DNA of 64,000 nucleotides, from positions 1 to 64,000 of the forward strand of contig CAUHNW010000005.1 of NCBI GenBank assembly GCA_959607825.1. The letters run 5' to 3'. The notes beneath the pieces were generated by a model. It was not told where the DNA came from. It was given only the letters and a program-made list of their open reading frames with translations, and searched no databases. The position numbers and the translations under genes are program-made. Positions 53,655-61,659 of this stretch are shown here, piece by piece; position 1 is the stretch's first letter, and every line of letters begins with the position of its first letter. Origin of the DNA: HGM13006 sp900757695. GTDB lineage: Bacteria; Bacillota; Clostridia; Oscillospirales; Oscillospiraceae.

Positions 53655-54601
53655 ACATCATCAAGGAGAGCTTTGACAATCTTCCCATGGCGCTCTGCTT
53701 TTTCAACAGCCGAGGAATTGCCTGTCTGGTGAACCGGCGGATGCTCTGGGTCAGCACCCAGCTGCTGGGCAGCAGTGTTCAGACCCTTTCGGAACTGGAG
53801 CAGGCACTTCGATCCCCACCAGATACCGTGACCCAGCTGGACACCCGGCCGCCCACCTATCGGTTCCCGGATGGCTCGATCCTGCGGTTTGCGCAGGAGA
53901 TCATACAGGCAGAAGATGGCCGCCGTTACACCCAGATAACGGCGGCGGATGTGACCGAATTGGTACATCAGCAGTATGCGCTGGCAGCGGAAAACCAGCG
54001 GCTGGAGAACGCCAATGAGCGGATGCGGCAGTTGATGGAGCGGATGCCGGAGATCGTCCGGGAGGAGGAAATCCTCACCATGAAAATGCAGGTCCATGAC
54101 GACATCGGACACAGCATTCTCTCCGCTCGCAGAGCGCTGCTGCAGGAGTCGGATCTGGCAACCATTCTGGAAAACGCCGCTGTCTGGGAAAAATCCATTT
54201 CACTTCTTCACCGGGCAAACGGAATGCCGCAGCCGGATGATGCGGTGGAGTATGCCATCAGCCGGGGAAAGGCGCTGGGCGTGCAGGTGAGCCTGGATGG
54301 GGAATTGCCAACAGGCACATCCAATCGGCAGCTGCTGGCCATGGCCATGAGTGAATGCGTCACCAACTGTGTGCGCCATGCCGGGGCAACAGAACTCTAT
54401 ATTCATTTGCGCAATACCGGGAATACATCGACCGTTACCATCACCAACAACGGTGCTGTGCCGGAGGAAACGATTCGTGAGGGCGGCGGACTGTCGGCCC
54501 TGCGTCGTCGAATTTCTGATGCAGGCGGTCATATGACCATCTACAGCCGCCCCAGATTTGCACTGGTGGTGATCTTACCCGGAAAGGAGGTTGACCAATG
54601 A
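53651..54601 (+). CDS. Histidine kinase (NarL-partner, HisKA_3-like class), soluble
   Basis: 316 residues, no membrane segment. N-terminal PAS-like region (1-110), coiled coil, phospho-acceptor His in MKMQVHDDIGHSILSARR (~152). ATPase: N-box MSECVTNCVRHAG, and GGGLSALRRRISDAGG. The usual Asp of the D-x-G box is Asn (TNNGAV), so activity may be reduced or need the partner sensor upstream. Overlaps both neighbours by 4 bases. Confidence 0.82.
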   Translation: MNIIKESFDNLPMALCFFNSRGIACLVNRRMLWVSTQLLGSSVQTLSELEQALRSPPDTVTQLDTRPPTYRFPDGSILRFAQEIIQAEDGRRYTQITAADVTELVHQQYALAAENQRLENANERMRQLMERMPEIVREEEILTMKMQVHDDIGHSILSARRALLQESDLATILENAAVWEKSISLLHRANGMPQPDDAVEYAISRGKALGVQVSLDGELPTGTSNRQLLAMAMSECVTNCVRHAGATELYIHLRNTGNTSTVTITNNGAVPEETIREGGGLSALRRRISDAGGHMTIYSRPRFALVVILPGKEVDQ

Positions 54602-55227
54602 AGCAGGTTATGATCGTGGAGGATCAAAAGATGATCCGCAGTATGTTAGAGAGCTATATCGAAAAGGAACCGGGCTATCAGGTCGCTGTTTCGATTGCCG
54701 GGGCAAATCAGGCGCCGGGCCTCTGCGACACCATGGGCATCGATTTGATCCTTATGGATGTGCAGACAGAGCACCGAGAAAACGGCCTTTCTGCCGTGGA
54801 GAAAATTAAAGCACGGCATCCGGCCGCCAAAATCGTGGTGGTCACATCTCTGCTGGACCACGAGGTGCTCGCCCGGGCGAAAACCGCCGGAGCAGACAGC
54901 CTTTGGTATAAGGACTGCACCCAGGAGGCGCTGATGGATGTCGTACGAAAGACCGCCGCCGGGGCACATATTTTCCCGAACTGTCCACCCGCCGTAGAAA
55001 TCGGCACTGCAAAGAGCACGGACTTTACCAAGGCCGAGCGGAAAGTGCTAAGGTATTTGGTCCGCGGCCTTTCTTACGGAAAGATCGCCGAGGCCATGGG
55101 GGTAGAGGTGACCACAGTGAAATACCATGTCACCAATATGCTTCAAAAGACCAATCTGGAGAATAAGCTCCAGCTGGCTTTGGCAGTCAGCAATGCCAAA
55201 ATGATCGCAGATCTGGCAGAGGAGTAA
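54598..55227 (+). CDS. NarL/FixJ-family response regulator
   Basis: 209 residues. Receiver 1-120: acidic pair in VEDQKM, phospho-Asp in LILMDVQTEH (~54), switch Thr in VVTSLLDH, Lys in WYKDC. LuxR helix-turn-helix ~140-200 (FTKAERKVLRYLVRGLSYGKIAEA, TTVKYHVTNMLQK). Third gene of the operon. The beta-helix gene at 55513 follows behind its own promoter and is a reasonable target. Confidence 0.92.
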   Translation: MKQVMIVEDQKMIRSMLESYIEKEPGYQVAVSIAGANQAPGLCDTMGIDLILMDVQTEHRENGLSAVEKIKARHPAAKIVVVTSLLDHEVLARAKTAGADSLWYKDCTQEALMDVVRKTAAGAHIFPNCPPAVEIGTAKSTDFTKAERKVLRYLVRGLSYGKIAEAMGVEVTTVKYHVTNMLQKTNLENKLQLALAVSNAKMIADLAEE

Positions 55228-55264
55228 CGGCAGCGGGAAATCGCATTGCCATGTGGTACCAAAA

Positions 55265-55283
55265 TGTGCAGGACGTCTGCACA
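55265..55283. promoter_or_regulatory. Dyad TGTGCAG-N5-CTGCACA
   Basis: 7-bp arms, 98 bases upstream of the -35 box ahead of the beta-helix gene; possible activator site for the adjacent LuxR-type regulator, or a weak mRNA hairpin. Confidence 0.35.
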
Positions 55284-55380
55284 CTATTGGAGGGCCTTAC
55301 CCCTGCAAAAAGTGGAATCCCGACGGCACATATCATACGGAAACCGCAAGAATTGCTACTTTCTGCGCAAGGGGAACCGC

Positions 55381-55409
55381 TTGTATCTCTATCCATTTGC
55401 TGGTATAAT
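55381..55409 (+). promoter_or_regulatory. Promoter of beta-helix gene 55513
   Basis: TTGTAT, 17-base spacer, extended -10 TGGTATAAT. Confidence 0.65.
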
Positions 55410-55512
55410 ATGTTATGAAGCCGCAGTATCCCGGGTGTAACAGCCATGGGTGCGGCGGTTCTGGCAGAAGTACGGCGAACTGGCATTCACCGGAATTGAA
55501 GGAGTGGTATAG

Positions 55513-57507
55513 ATGAACGAGCAGAAAATGCCGGACTTTGGCGGTCCCGGCGGACCGGGCGGCCCCATGGGCGGTCCGCCCAAGGCAGGCTACACAGAAA
55601 AGACCTATGAAACAGACTGGATCCTGACAGAATCCACCCAATACCCCAGCGGCATTGTGCTGAAGGAGGGCAGCCTCCCGGCAGCGTCGGAGGGCAAAGC
55701 ACTTCTTATGACGGTGGACGGTGTGCCCACCACCATCGCCCCGGGCACCTATCCCGGGAAGGTGGTATTCACCGTCTACACCTTGACCAATATCCCTGCT
55801 ACTCAGGCAGAGCTCAGCTGCGGCGATTTCCGCACGGCGCTGCATATACGAGACGGGCAGATGCTGCCAACAGGATTGGAGGCCGTTGCGGGGAACTATT
55901 CCGCAGCGCCGGGACGGCTGACGCAGGTAGATATGACCACGAAGATCGACGATCTGAACGGCATCATTGTGGACGCCGCAACACCGAGGGAGCCCTATGT
56001 CATTGCAGACAGCACTTTCCACTGCTCCGGCGGCGGCAACAGTGAGGGACGCGGTGCTTGCATCATGGCTGTTGGTGAGGCCAATGTGAAGCTTCAAAAT
56101 GTGGAGTTCTGGAATTATGGCACCCTGACCGCAGTCATGGCCAGCGGCAAAAGCCGGGTAGAGGTTTCGGGCAGCGTGATCTACGGCGCCCGGGATTTTT
56201 CTGCCGGAAAGCTTTGCCCCTGGGTGCTGGGCATCAACGGAAGCAATCGGCTTACCAATGCCATTGATCAGGCCCAGGTTCACTACCATGACAGCATCGT
56301 GGTGGCACAGAGCTGGGCGGCCTTGTCTACAGATGCAGGCCGTGGGGTTCGTCTGCTGGGAGAACGGCTGTTCTCCGGCATTGGCAGGCTGGAACCCTAT
56401 CAAGCATCCCGCAAGGATGAATACACCGCTGTGCCCACCCTCGGAGATAAGAAATACGGCTTTATTCTGGGCAACAGCGCCATCGGAGAATGCGGTTATG
56501 TAAACTACGCAGATACGGGCTTTCACAACAGCTTCCGGGACGTGACCTTCTACTCTCCAGATTACATTTTCATTCTCTCCACGGGCAAGGCTTCCATTGA
56601 TGTGGAGGGTGACAGCTTTTGCTATTCCAATCGAATCGGCGTACTGTTCCACAAGAACAGCGGCGGTACGGTTTCGCTCAGGGGCGGCAAATGGTATGCC
56701 AGAGACACACTCTTCCAAGTGAAGAGCTACTCGGAAACCGATACATCCGGCTGCTTCTGCCACTGCATCTGCGATGGAACAGAGATCCAAGTGGGCGAAA
56801 ACGGTGTGCTCTACCAGCTCATGACCAGTGATGATGTGGGACTGGGGAAAGACAGTGTCTTTGTTGTCCCGGAGATCGAGTCAAAGCTCCATGCTGTGGC
56901 ACCCCTGCCGGAGACCTATATGGCCCAGAAACGCAGCGGTCACATGCCTTGGGACGATTTTCCCGTGTATCTGGAAGACGGTCAGGAGATTGCCGCCCGG
57001 GGAGACCTTGCCGAGTTTCTGAAGACCCATCCCGGGGCGGAGCCGGTAATGGAAGAGGCCCCAAATCGCATTGCACCTGCGACCTTTACGCTGAAAAACC
57101 TCGCCACCTCCGGCGATGTATTCAATGGCGTCTATCAGCGGATTCAGATTCTGGAGGTCTGCCTGGATCATGCAACGCTCACCGGCACGATCTCCAGTGC
57201 GTATACCTATCACGTGGATAAGGATGGATCGCAGGCACCGGCTGGAACGGCCTATCGGAAGAGTGGGGATGCCGATGAACACCTCGGCATTGGCCGTATG
57301 GGCAATACCCCGGCCCCCTCGATCAATAACCCGGTACACCTGTGCCTGAAGAACGGCGCAGTGTGGACGGTAGTGGGTACCAGCTATCTAGATGTGCTGG
57401 AACTGGACGAGAATTCGAAAATCATCGGCACCGTAACGGTCAACGGCACGGCAGTCTCCGGTGCCGGACGGTATCGTGGACAGATCGTGGTAACCGCAAC
57501 GGCGTAA
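55513..57507 (+). CDS. Right-handed beta-helix protein with repeated terminal caps and GGPP N-terminus
   Basis: 664 residues, GAAGGAG 8 bases upstream. Begins with a Gly/Pro-rich segment (6-24, FGGPGGPGGPMGGPPK); no signal peptide. Residues 66-89 carry MTVDG...APGTYPGKV and residues 640-664 repeat it (VTVNG...GAGRYRGQI). Between are beta-helix rungs, an SWAALSTD motif (~275-282) as in the gene at 896, and a CHCICDG strand. Same build as 11772. Own promoter behind a two-component operon; followed without gap by a truncated DUF554 gene. Function unknown. Confidence 0.82.
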   Translation: MNEQKMPDFGGPGGPGGPMGGPPKAGYTEKTYETDWILTESTQYPSGIVLKEGSLPAASEGKALLMTVDGVPTTIAPGTYPGKVVFTVYTLTNIPATQAELSCGDFRTALHIRDGQMLPTGLEAVAGNYSAAPGRLTQVDMTTKIDDLNGIIVDAATPREPYVIADSTFHCSGGGNSEGRGACIMAVGEANVKLQNVEFWNYGTLTAVMASGKSRVEVSGSVIYGARDFSAGKLCPWVLGINGSNRLTNAIDQAQVHYHDSIVVAQSWAALSTDAGRGVRLLGERLFSGIGRLEPYQASRKDEYTAVPTLGDKKYGFILGNSAIGECGYVNYADTGFHNSFRDVTFYSPDYIFILSTGKASIDVEGDSFCYSNRIGVLFHKNSGGTVSLRGGKWYARDTLFQVKSYSETDTSGCFCHCICDGTEIQVGENGVLYQLMTSDDVGLGKDSVFVVPEIESKLHAVAPLPETYMAQKRSGHMPWDDFPVYLEDGQEIAARGDLAEFLKTHPGAEPVMEEAPNRIAPATFTLKNLATSGDVFNGVYQRIQILEVCLDHATLTGTISSAYTYHVDKDGSQAPAGTAYRKSGDADEHLGIGRMGNTPAPSINNPVHLCLKNGAVWTVVGTSYLDVLELDENSKIIGTVTVNGTAVSGAGRYRGQIVVTATA

Positions 57508-57529
57508 TTGGGTCGCAAGGCTCCAGCAA

Positions 57530-58090
57530 ATGCTGACCATTGCGCAGGGAAAACTGGTCAGCGGCGGCAGCATAATCGTGATTGGCTGCTTCACTCTGGG
57601 CACACTGATCGGGTCATGGCTGGACATCGAGTCCCGGCTGGAGCAATTTGGCGGCTGGCTGAAAATCAAGACCGGCAGCCAGCAGGACGGAGGCTTTGTG
57701 GGGGCCTTTGTAGATGCAACCCTGACGGTATGTATCGGCGCTATGGCTGTAGTAGGCTCCATCGAAGACGGTCTCAACGGGAACTATTCTCTTCTGGCCG
57801 CAAAAGCCGTATTGGACTTTATTATTATCTTTGTAATGACCTCCTCCATGGGGCGGGGCTGCGCCTTTTCTGCCATCCCGGTGGGCATTTTTCAGGGCAC
57901 CATTACCCTATTGGCTCGATTGCTTTCCCCTGTAATGACCGATACTGCACTGAGTTATCTCTCCATGACCGGCTCCATGATGATTTTCTGCTTGGGCGTC
58001 AATTTGATTTGGGACAAAAAATTCAGCGTTGCCAACATGCTGCCTACGCTGATCTTCGCCGTGATTGCCGCCGCCATTTGGCCAGCATAA
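57530..58090 (+). CDS. DUF554 (YdfK-like) membrane protein, N-terminally truncated
   Basis: 186 residues from the first ATG. Family features: LGTLIGSWLDIESRLE, FVDATLTVCIGAMAVVGSIEDGL, AVLDFIIIFVMTSSMGRGCAFSAIP, and FCLGVNLI near the end. The ~45 N-terminal residues with the first membrane helix are missing, and the matching frame extends back only to about the beta-helix stop at 57507. No good ribosome site. Probably a gene whose 5' end was replaced when the beta-helix gene arrived; may be non-functional. Other family members are ~230 residues with unknown function. Confidence 0.7.
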   Translation: MLTIAQGKLVSGGSIIVIGCFTLGTLIGSWLDIESRLEQFGGWLKIKTGSQQDGGFVGAFVDATLTVCIGAMAVVGSIEDGLNGNYSLLAAKAVLDFIIIFVMTSSMGRGCAFSAIPVGIFQGTITLLARLLSPVMTDTALSYLSMTGSMMIFCLGVNLIWDKKFSVANMLPTLIFAVIAAAIWPA

Positions 58091-58107
58091 CTTGTGAATA
58101 AAAATTT

Positions 58108-58137
58108 GGCCTCCAGCGGCAATTGCCGCTGGAGGCC
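58108..58137. terminator. 30-bp perfect palindrome, bidirectional terminator
   Basis: GGCCTCCAGCGGCAA and its complement without a spacer, T-rich on both sides, between convergent DUF554 and SBP 6 genes. Confidence 0.85.
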
Positions 58138-58158
58138 TTTCATTATTTTAGGGGACAA

Positions 58159-59943
58159 TTAGTCCAGACGGCCAAAGTAACGCTCACCTGCGGAGGTATA
58201 GGCATCGATGACCTCGTCGATCCCCATGGAATCGATTGTCTCCACAAAGGTATCCCAGTTTTCATCAATATCCGATTCTCCGATAAGGAACTTTCCGACC
58301 TGCTCTGCCACATAGGTCGAAATATCGGTGTAGTACCGCTGCACGGTGGCAGTCTCATCCGCATTCAGCGTAAACAGATTGGTGAAGGAGCTCTTTGTGA
58401 CCTCCCGCTTGTCATTCCATGCATCCAACGCCTTCTGCTGTACGTCATCATAGGCTTTCCGCAGGGTGGTTCCATTGGAAGCAAACATGTTCATATTGAT
58501 GGTGTAGGCATTGAGCGCATTATCCGTGGAAAGGCCATCGGGGTTGTTGGAGATCAGCTCAGAATAACCGGGCTTGCCATCGGTGTAAACAAGCCCCTCA
58601 CCCTCAAGGCCATACTGACAGAGGATGGAGCCGTCCTCAGAGAAATGGTAGTCCAGCCACTGGAGCGCAGTCTCCGGGTCAGAGCAGGAGGTGCAGATCA
58701 TCAGGTTGATGGAGATATCGGTAATATCGCCAAATCCTACCTGCTGTCCGGCTTCGACCAAAGGTTCTGTCACACCGGCAAGGGTATAGTCCGGATCATT
58801 GACCTTGCCTGCCTCTGTCCACATACTCATAAACTGGCAATCCTGCCAGAACACCGCATAGGAACCGGAGGTGATTGCAGAGGAATCCAGCATATCAGAG
58901 TTCAAAAGATCTCTGGTGATCAGGCCCTCCTGATACCAGTCGGCCATCAGGGACAGATAGTCCTTATAAGTATCTGTGATAAAGCTGTAAACCAGCTCAT
59001 CGTTGTCATCATAGTAGAAGCTCTGGGGAGAAGATTCTGCTGCCGGGCCTGCATAGCCGCCCATAGCCGCAAGGAAGGGGCTGCCGGTAATGGATGCGTC
59101 ATAGCGCAGGGGCATAGGGTATTCGCAAAGCCCCTGATTTTTCACCTGAGACAGATACTCGTGGTAATCATCAATGGTCACAAGCTCCTCGGGCATCATG
59201 CCCACCTTTTCCACCCAGTCGGCGCGGACAATGGCTCCGGTGGTGCTGAACGCATTGTAGCGATAACCCGCCAGGCCGCCAATCTGTCCCTCATCATCCA
59301 CAGTTGCCAGATAGAGTGCCGGATCTGCCTCCATCAGCGCCATATAAGAGGGTGCGTAGTCCTCCATCATGTCCTGAAGATCTGTTACGATCTCGTTCTC
59401 GATCAGATATGGAATCGAATAGCTGCCGGTAATGGCGTAGTTCAAAATATCCGGATAATCGCCCGAAGCAAACATCAGATTCAAGCTCTCGGACTGCGCC
59501 GGAGGAGCGACCTCAATATAATCAATATGAACCCCGGTGCGCTTTTCCAGTTCCTGTACTGCGGTGGAATCATTCCAGCCGGAGATGGTCGCATCCATAG
59601 CGGGTGACCCCGTCCAGAACGTGAAGGTCGTTCCCGCCTCGGAAATGGGAAGGGCCACGCTGGGACGGCCTGCAATCAATTCTTCGATATTGTCAGGGGT
59701 AACATATTTGCTGACCCCTTCCTCTTGTGATGCAGGCTCCTGCACAGAGTTCTCCTCCGCAGAAGCAGCTTCTTCCGGTGTCTGAACCGCAGGTGCCTCG
59801 TTCGGCTCTTCCGTGGCCGTTGGTACGCTGGCTTCCGGTGCAGAAGCCGGGGCTGATGAAGATGCGCCACCGGTGCCGCAGCCGGTTAGTGCTGCCAGCC
59901 CCATGGACACAGTCAGCAGCAACGCACACAGCTTGGTTTTCAT
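58159..59943 (-). CDS. Extracellular solute-binding lipoprotein (orphan SBP 6)
   Basis: 594 residues from ATG 59943 (AAGGAGG 8 bases upstream). Lipobox LTGC, Cys22; Ala/Glu/Pro linker to about residue 80. SBP body: TGVHIDYIEVA, LNLMFASGDYPDIL, an LDYHFSEDGSILCQYGLEGE stretch, a SNNPDGLSTD segment and the C-terminal helix. Divergent from the AraC-type regulator at 60125, its likely controller, with a 181-base shared region. No permease nearby. Confidence 0.92.
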   Translation of the reverse strand: MKTKLCALLLTVSMGLAALTGCGTGGASSSAPASAPEASVPTATEEPNEAPAVQTPEEAASAEENSVQEPASQEEGVSKYVTPDNIEELIAGRPSVALPISEAGTTFTFWTGSPAMDATISGWNDSTAVQELEKRTGVHIDYIEVAPPAQSESLNLMFASGDYPDILNYAITGSYSIPYLIENEIVTDLQDMMEDYAPSYMALMEADPALYLATVDDEGQIGGLAGYRYNAFSTTGAIVRADWVEKVGMMPEELVTIDDYHEYLSQVKNQGLCEYPMPLRYDASITGSPFLAAMGGYAGPAAESSPQSFYYDDNDELVYSFITDTYKDYLSLMADWYQEGLITRDLLNSDMLDSSAITSGSYAVFWQDCQFMSMWTEAGKVNDPDYTLAGVTEPLVEAGQQVGFGDITDISINLMICTSCSDPETALQWLDYHFSEDGSILCQYGLEGEGLVYTDGKPGYSELISNNPDGLSTDNALNAYTINMNMFASNGTTLRKAYDDVQQKALDAWNDKREVTKSSFTNLFTLNADETATVQRYYTDISTYVAEQVGKFLIGESDIDENWDTFVETIDSMGIDEVIDAYTSAGERYFGRLD

Positions 59944-60061
59944 GGGTATTCCTCCTTGTTCGTTTTTATATTCACATAATATCACGTTCTATGTCTCGAT
60001 AACATCATCAAATTCGTCCACTAAAATCCGTCACTTTTTGTACACCGACCTGCATCGGCAC

Positions 60062-60091
60062 TTGACGTTTCCCGTGCCTTACCGGTACAAT
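60062..60091 (+). promoter_or_regulatory. Promoter of the second AraC regulator
   Basis: TTGACG, 18-base spacer, TACAAT; 33 bases before ATG 60125. Confidence 0.55.
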
Positions 60092-60124
60092 ATACGCAGC
60101 CTAACAGAAGGGAAGTGCGGGATC

Positions 60125-61366
60125 ATGCCGCAGGACAAACTCACACAGTGGGCCGATGCCGGATTGGAGCCCAGCTCTGAGGCCATTCGAGATCATCTTC
60201 TTATGGGACTGCTGCAGGACGGCGCTCCGATCCCTGCCGACCATATTCAGCGGATGCAGGAATGCGGCATCCGGTTTCCCGGCGATCAATTCGGCCTGAT
60301 CTCCCTACAGGTGGTGGCCGTAGATGCCTACGCCTATATTCAGGGGCTTGGACACGCCTCATATTCCGAAGCCCAGCTGGCCGTTAATATTCTGGAGCTT
60401 CTGCGGAAGGAGATGGAAAACCGCAGTAGCATCTATGTATTTAAGGCAAAAAGCGAGGTTCTATGTCTTATTTGTGGAACAGACGCCGACACCGTTTCGG
60501 AAATTCTCCGCAGCACTGCCGCACAGCTGGTCGCACTGGAGCAGCGGGTTGCGGGTATCCGTCTCTTTGCCCACGTCAGCCATGTCCGTTCCGACTTTGA
60601 CGGCCTTCGTATCAGCAAGCAGGCCGTGCGGAAGCTGGCAGAATACCGTGTCCTTCACCTGTCTACCGCACCGATTTTGGAGGAATCCATCCTCTCCGCT
60701 CCAATTTTCTACCCTTCGGCACGCTCCGACATCGAAAAGGAACAGGAGATCCTCAGTCTGTTCAAATCCGGCAGCTTCCGGCAGGCCTCAGCGGTTTTCG
60801 GCAGCCTTTTCGATCAGGAATATCTGGCGCTGGCCGATCCCCTGATCCTGCTGAAGCACAAATGCGCCCAGTATTTAGAGGCGCTGATCGCAGCCTGTCA
60901 GGGCATGGTGGAGGAAGACCTGACACCCCAACTTCAGACACTGGCTCCGGAAAAGGCGCTGTTGGAGGCCGTTTCCTTCCCGGAGGTGCGTGCTCAAATG
61001 GAGCATATTTTCGGACATCTCAACGACTGGGTTCTCTCCGGGCGAAAGTCCACCAGCGCCGCATGGATCATGGATGTTAAGAATTATATTCGCGGCAGCT
61101 ACAACGACCCGGATCTGAACGTAAATCGGGTAGCTGATGAATTTGGGAAGAACCCCTCCTATCTGTCCCGGAGCTTTCTCCGTCTCACCGGCACCAGCAT
61201 TCTGGACTACATCCACTACTACCGCATTCAGGAAGCAAAGATTCTAATTGGCCGGGGAGAAACCTTAGCCTCTGCGGCCACAGCGGTAGGGTATACCAAC
61301 GTGCTCACCATGTCCCGGGCCTTCAAAAAGTATGAGGGCACCACCCCGGGGAAATTCAAGGCGTAA
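60125..61366 (+). CDS. AraC-family transcriptional regulator
   Basis: 413 residues from ATG 60125 (GAAGGGAAG 11 bases upstream); the longer in-frame reading runs back through the SBP gene and is rejected. Middle region (~50-300) unassigned, without membrane helices; C-terminal AraC domain ~310-413 (VKNYIRGSYNDPDLNV, PSYLSRSFLRLTG, AAATAVGYTNVLTMSRAFKK, TPGKFK). Same design as the regulator at 17652, and likewise beside an SBP and an OYE gene. Confidence 0.88.
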   Translation: MPQDKLTQWADAGLEPSSEAIRDHLLMGLLQDGAPIPADHIQRMQECGIRFPGDQFGLISLQVVAVDAYAYIQGLGHASYSEAQLAVNILELLRKEMENRSSIYVFKAKSEVLCLICGTDADTVSEILRSTAAQLVALEQRVAGIRLFAHVSHVRSDFDGLRISKQAVRKLAEYRVLHLSTAPILEESILSAPIFYPSARSDIEKEQEILSLFKSGSFRQASAVFGSLFDQEYLALADPLILLKHKCAQYLEALIAACQGMVEEDLTPQLQTLAPEKALLEAVSFPEVRAQMEHIFGHLNDWVLSGRKSTSAAWIMDVKNYIRGSYNDPDLNVNRVADEFGKNPSYLSRSFLRLTGTSILDYIHYYRIQEAKILIGRGETLASAATAVGYTNVLTMSRAFKKYEGTTPGKFKA

Positions 61367-61400
61367 CCGTCATTTCAATTACACAAATTCCATATGATGA

Positions 61401-61440
61401 AGCCCTCAGACACCTTGCGGAAAGCAGTGTGCCTGAGGGC
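61401..61440 (+). terminator. Terminator of the second AraC gene
   Basis: AGCCCTCAGACAC pairs with GTGTGCCTGAGGGCT (two-base bulge), followed by TTTTG. Confidence 0.75.
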
Positions 61441-61659
61441 TTTTGTTCCATATTCTTACGATTCGATAACACCGGAACTGCGTTTTTTCCCATTATTCTG
61501 TCAGCTCAGGCAATTATATTGTCATTTTTGTATTTTGCATACGGTACGCCACATCCATTTTTGATGCTTCCGGCAGGCAGAAAACGAATCTTGCATTCTG
61601 CCCGCTCCCCGAGTATGCTATTGACAGAAAAACACATCCCGCAATTAGGAGGTTCCACT

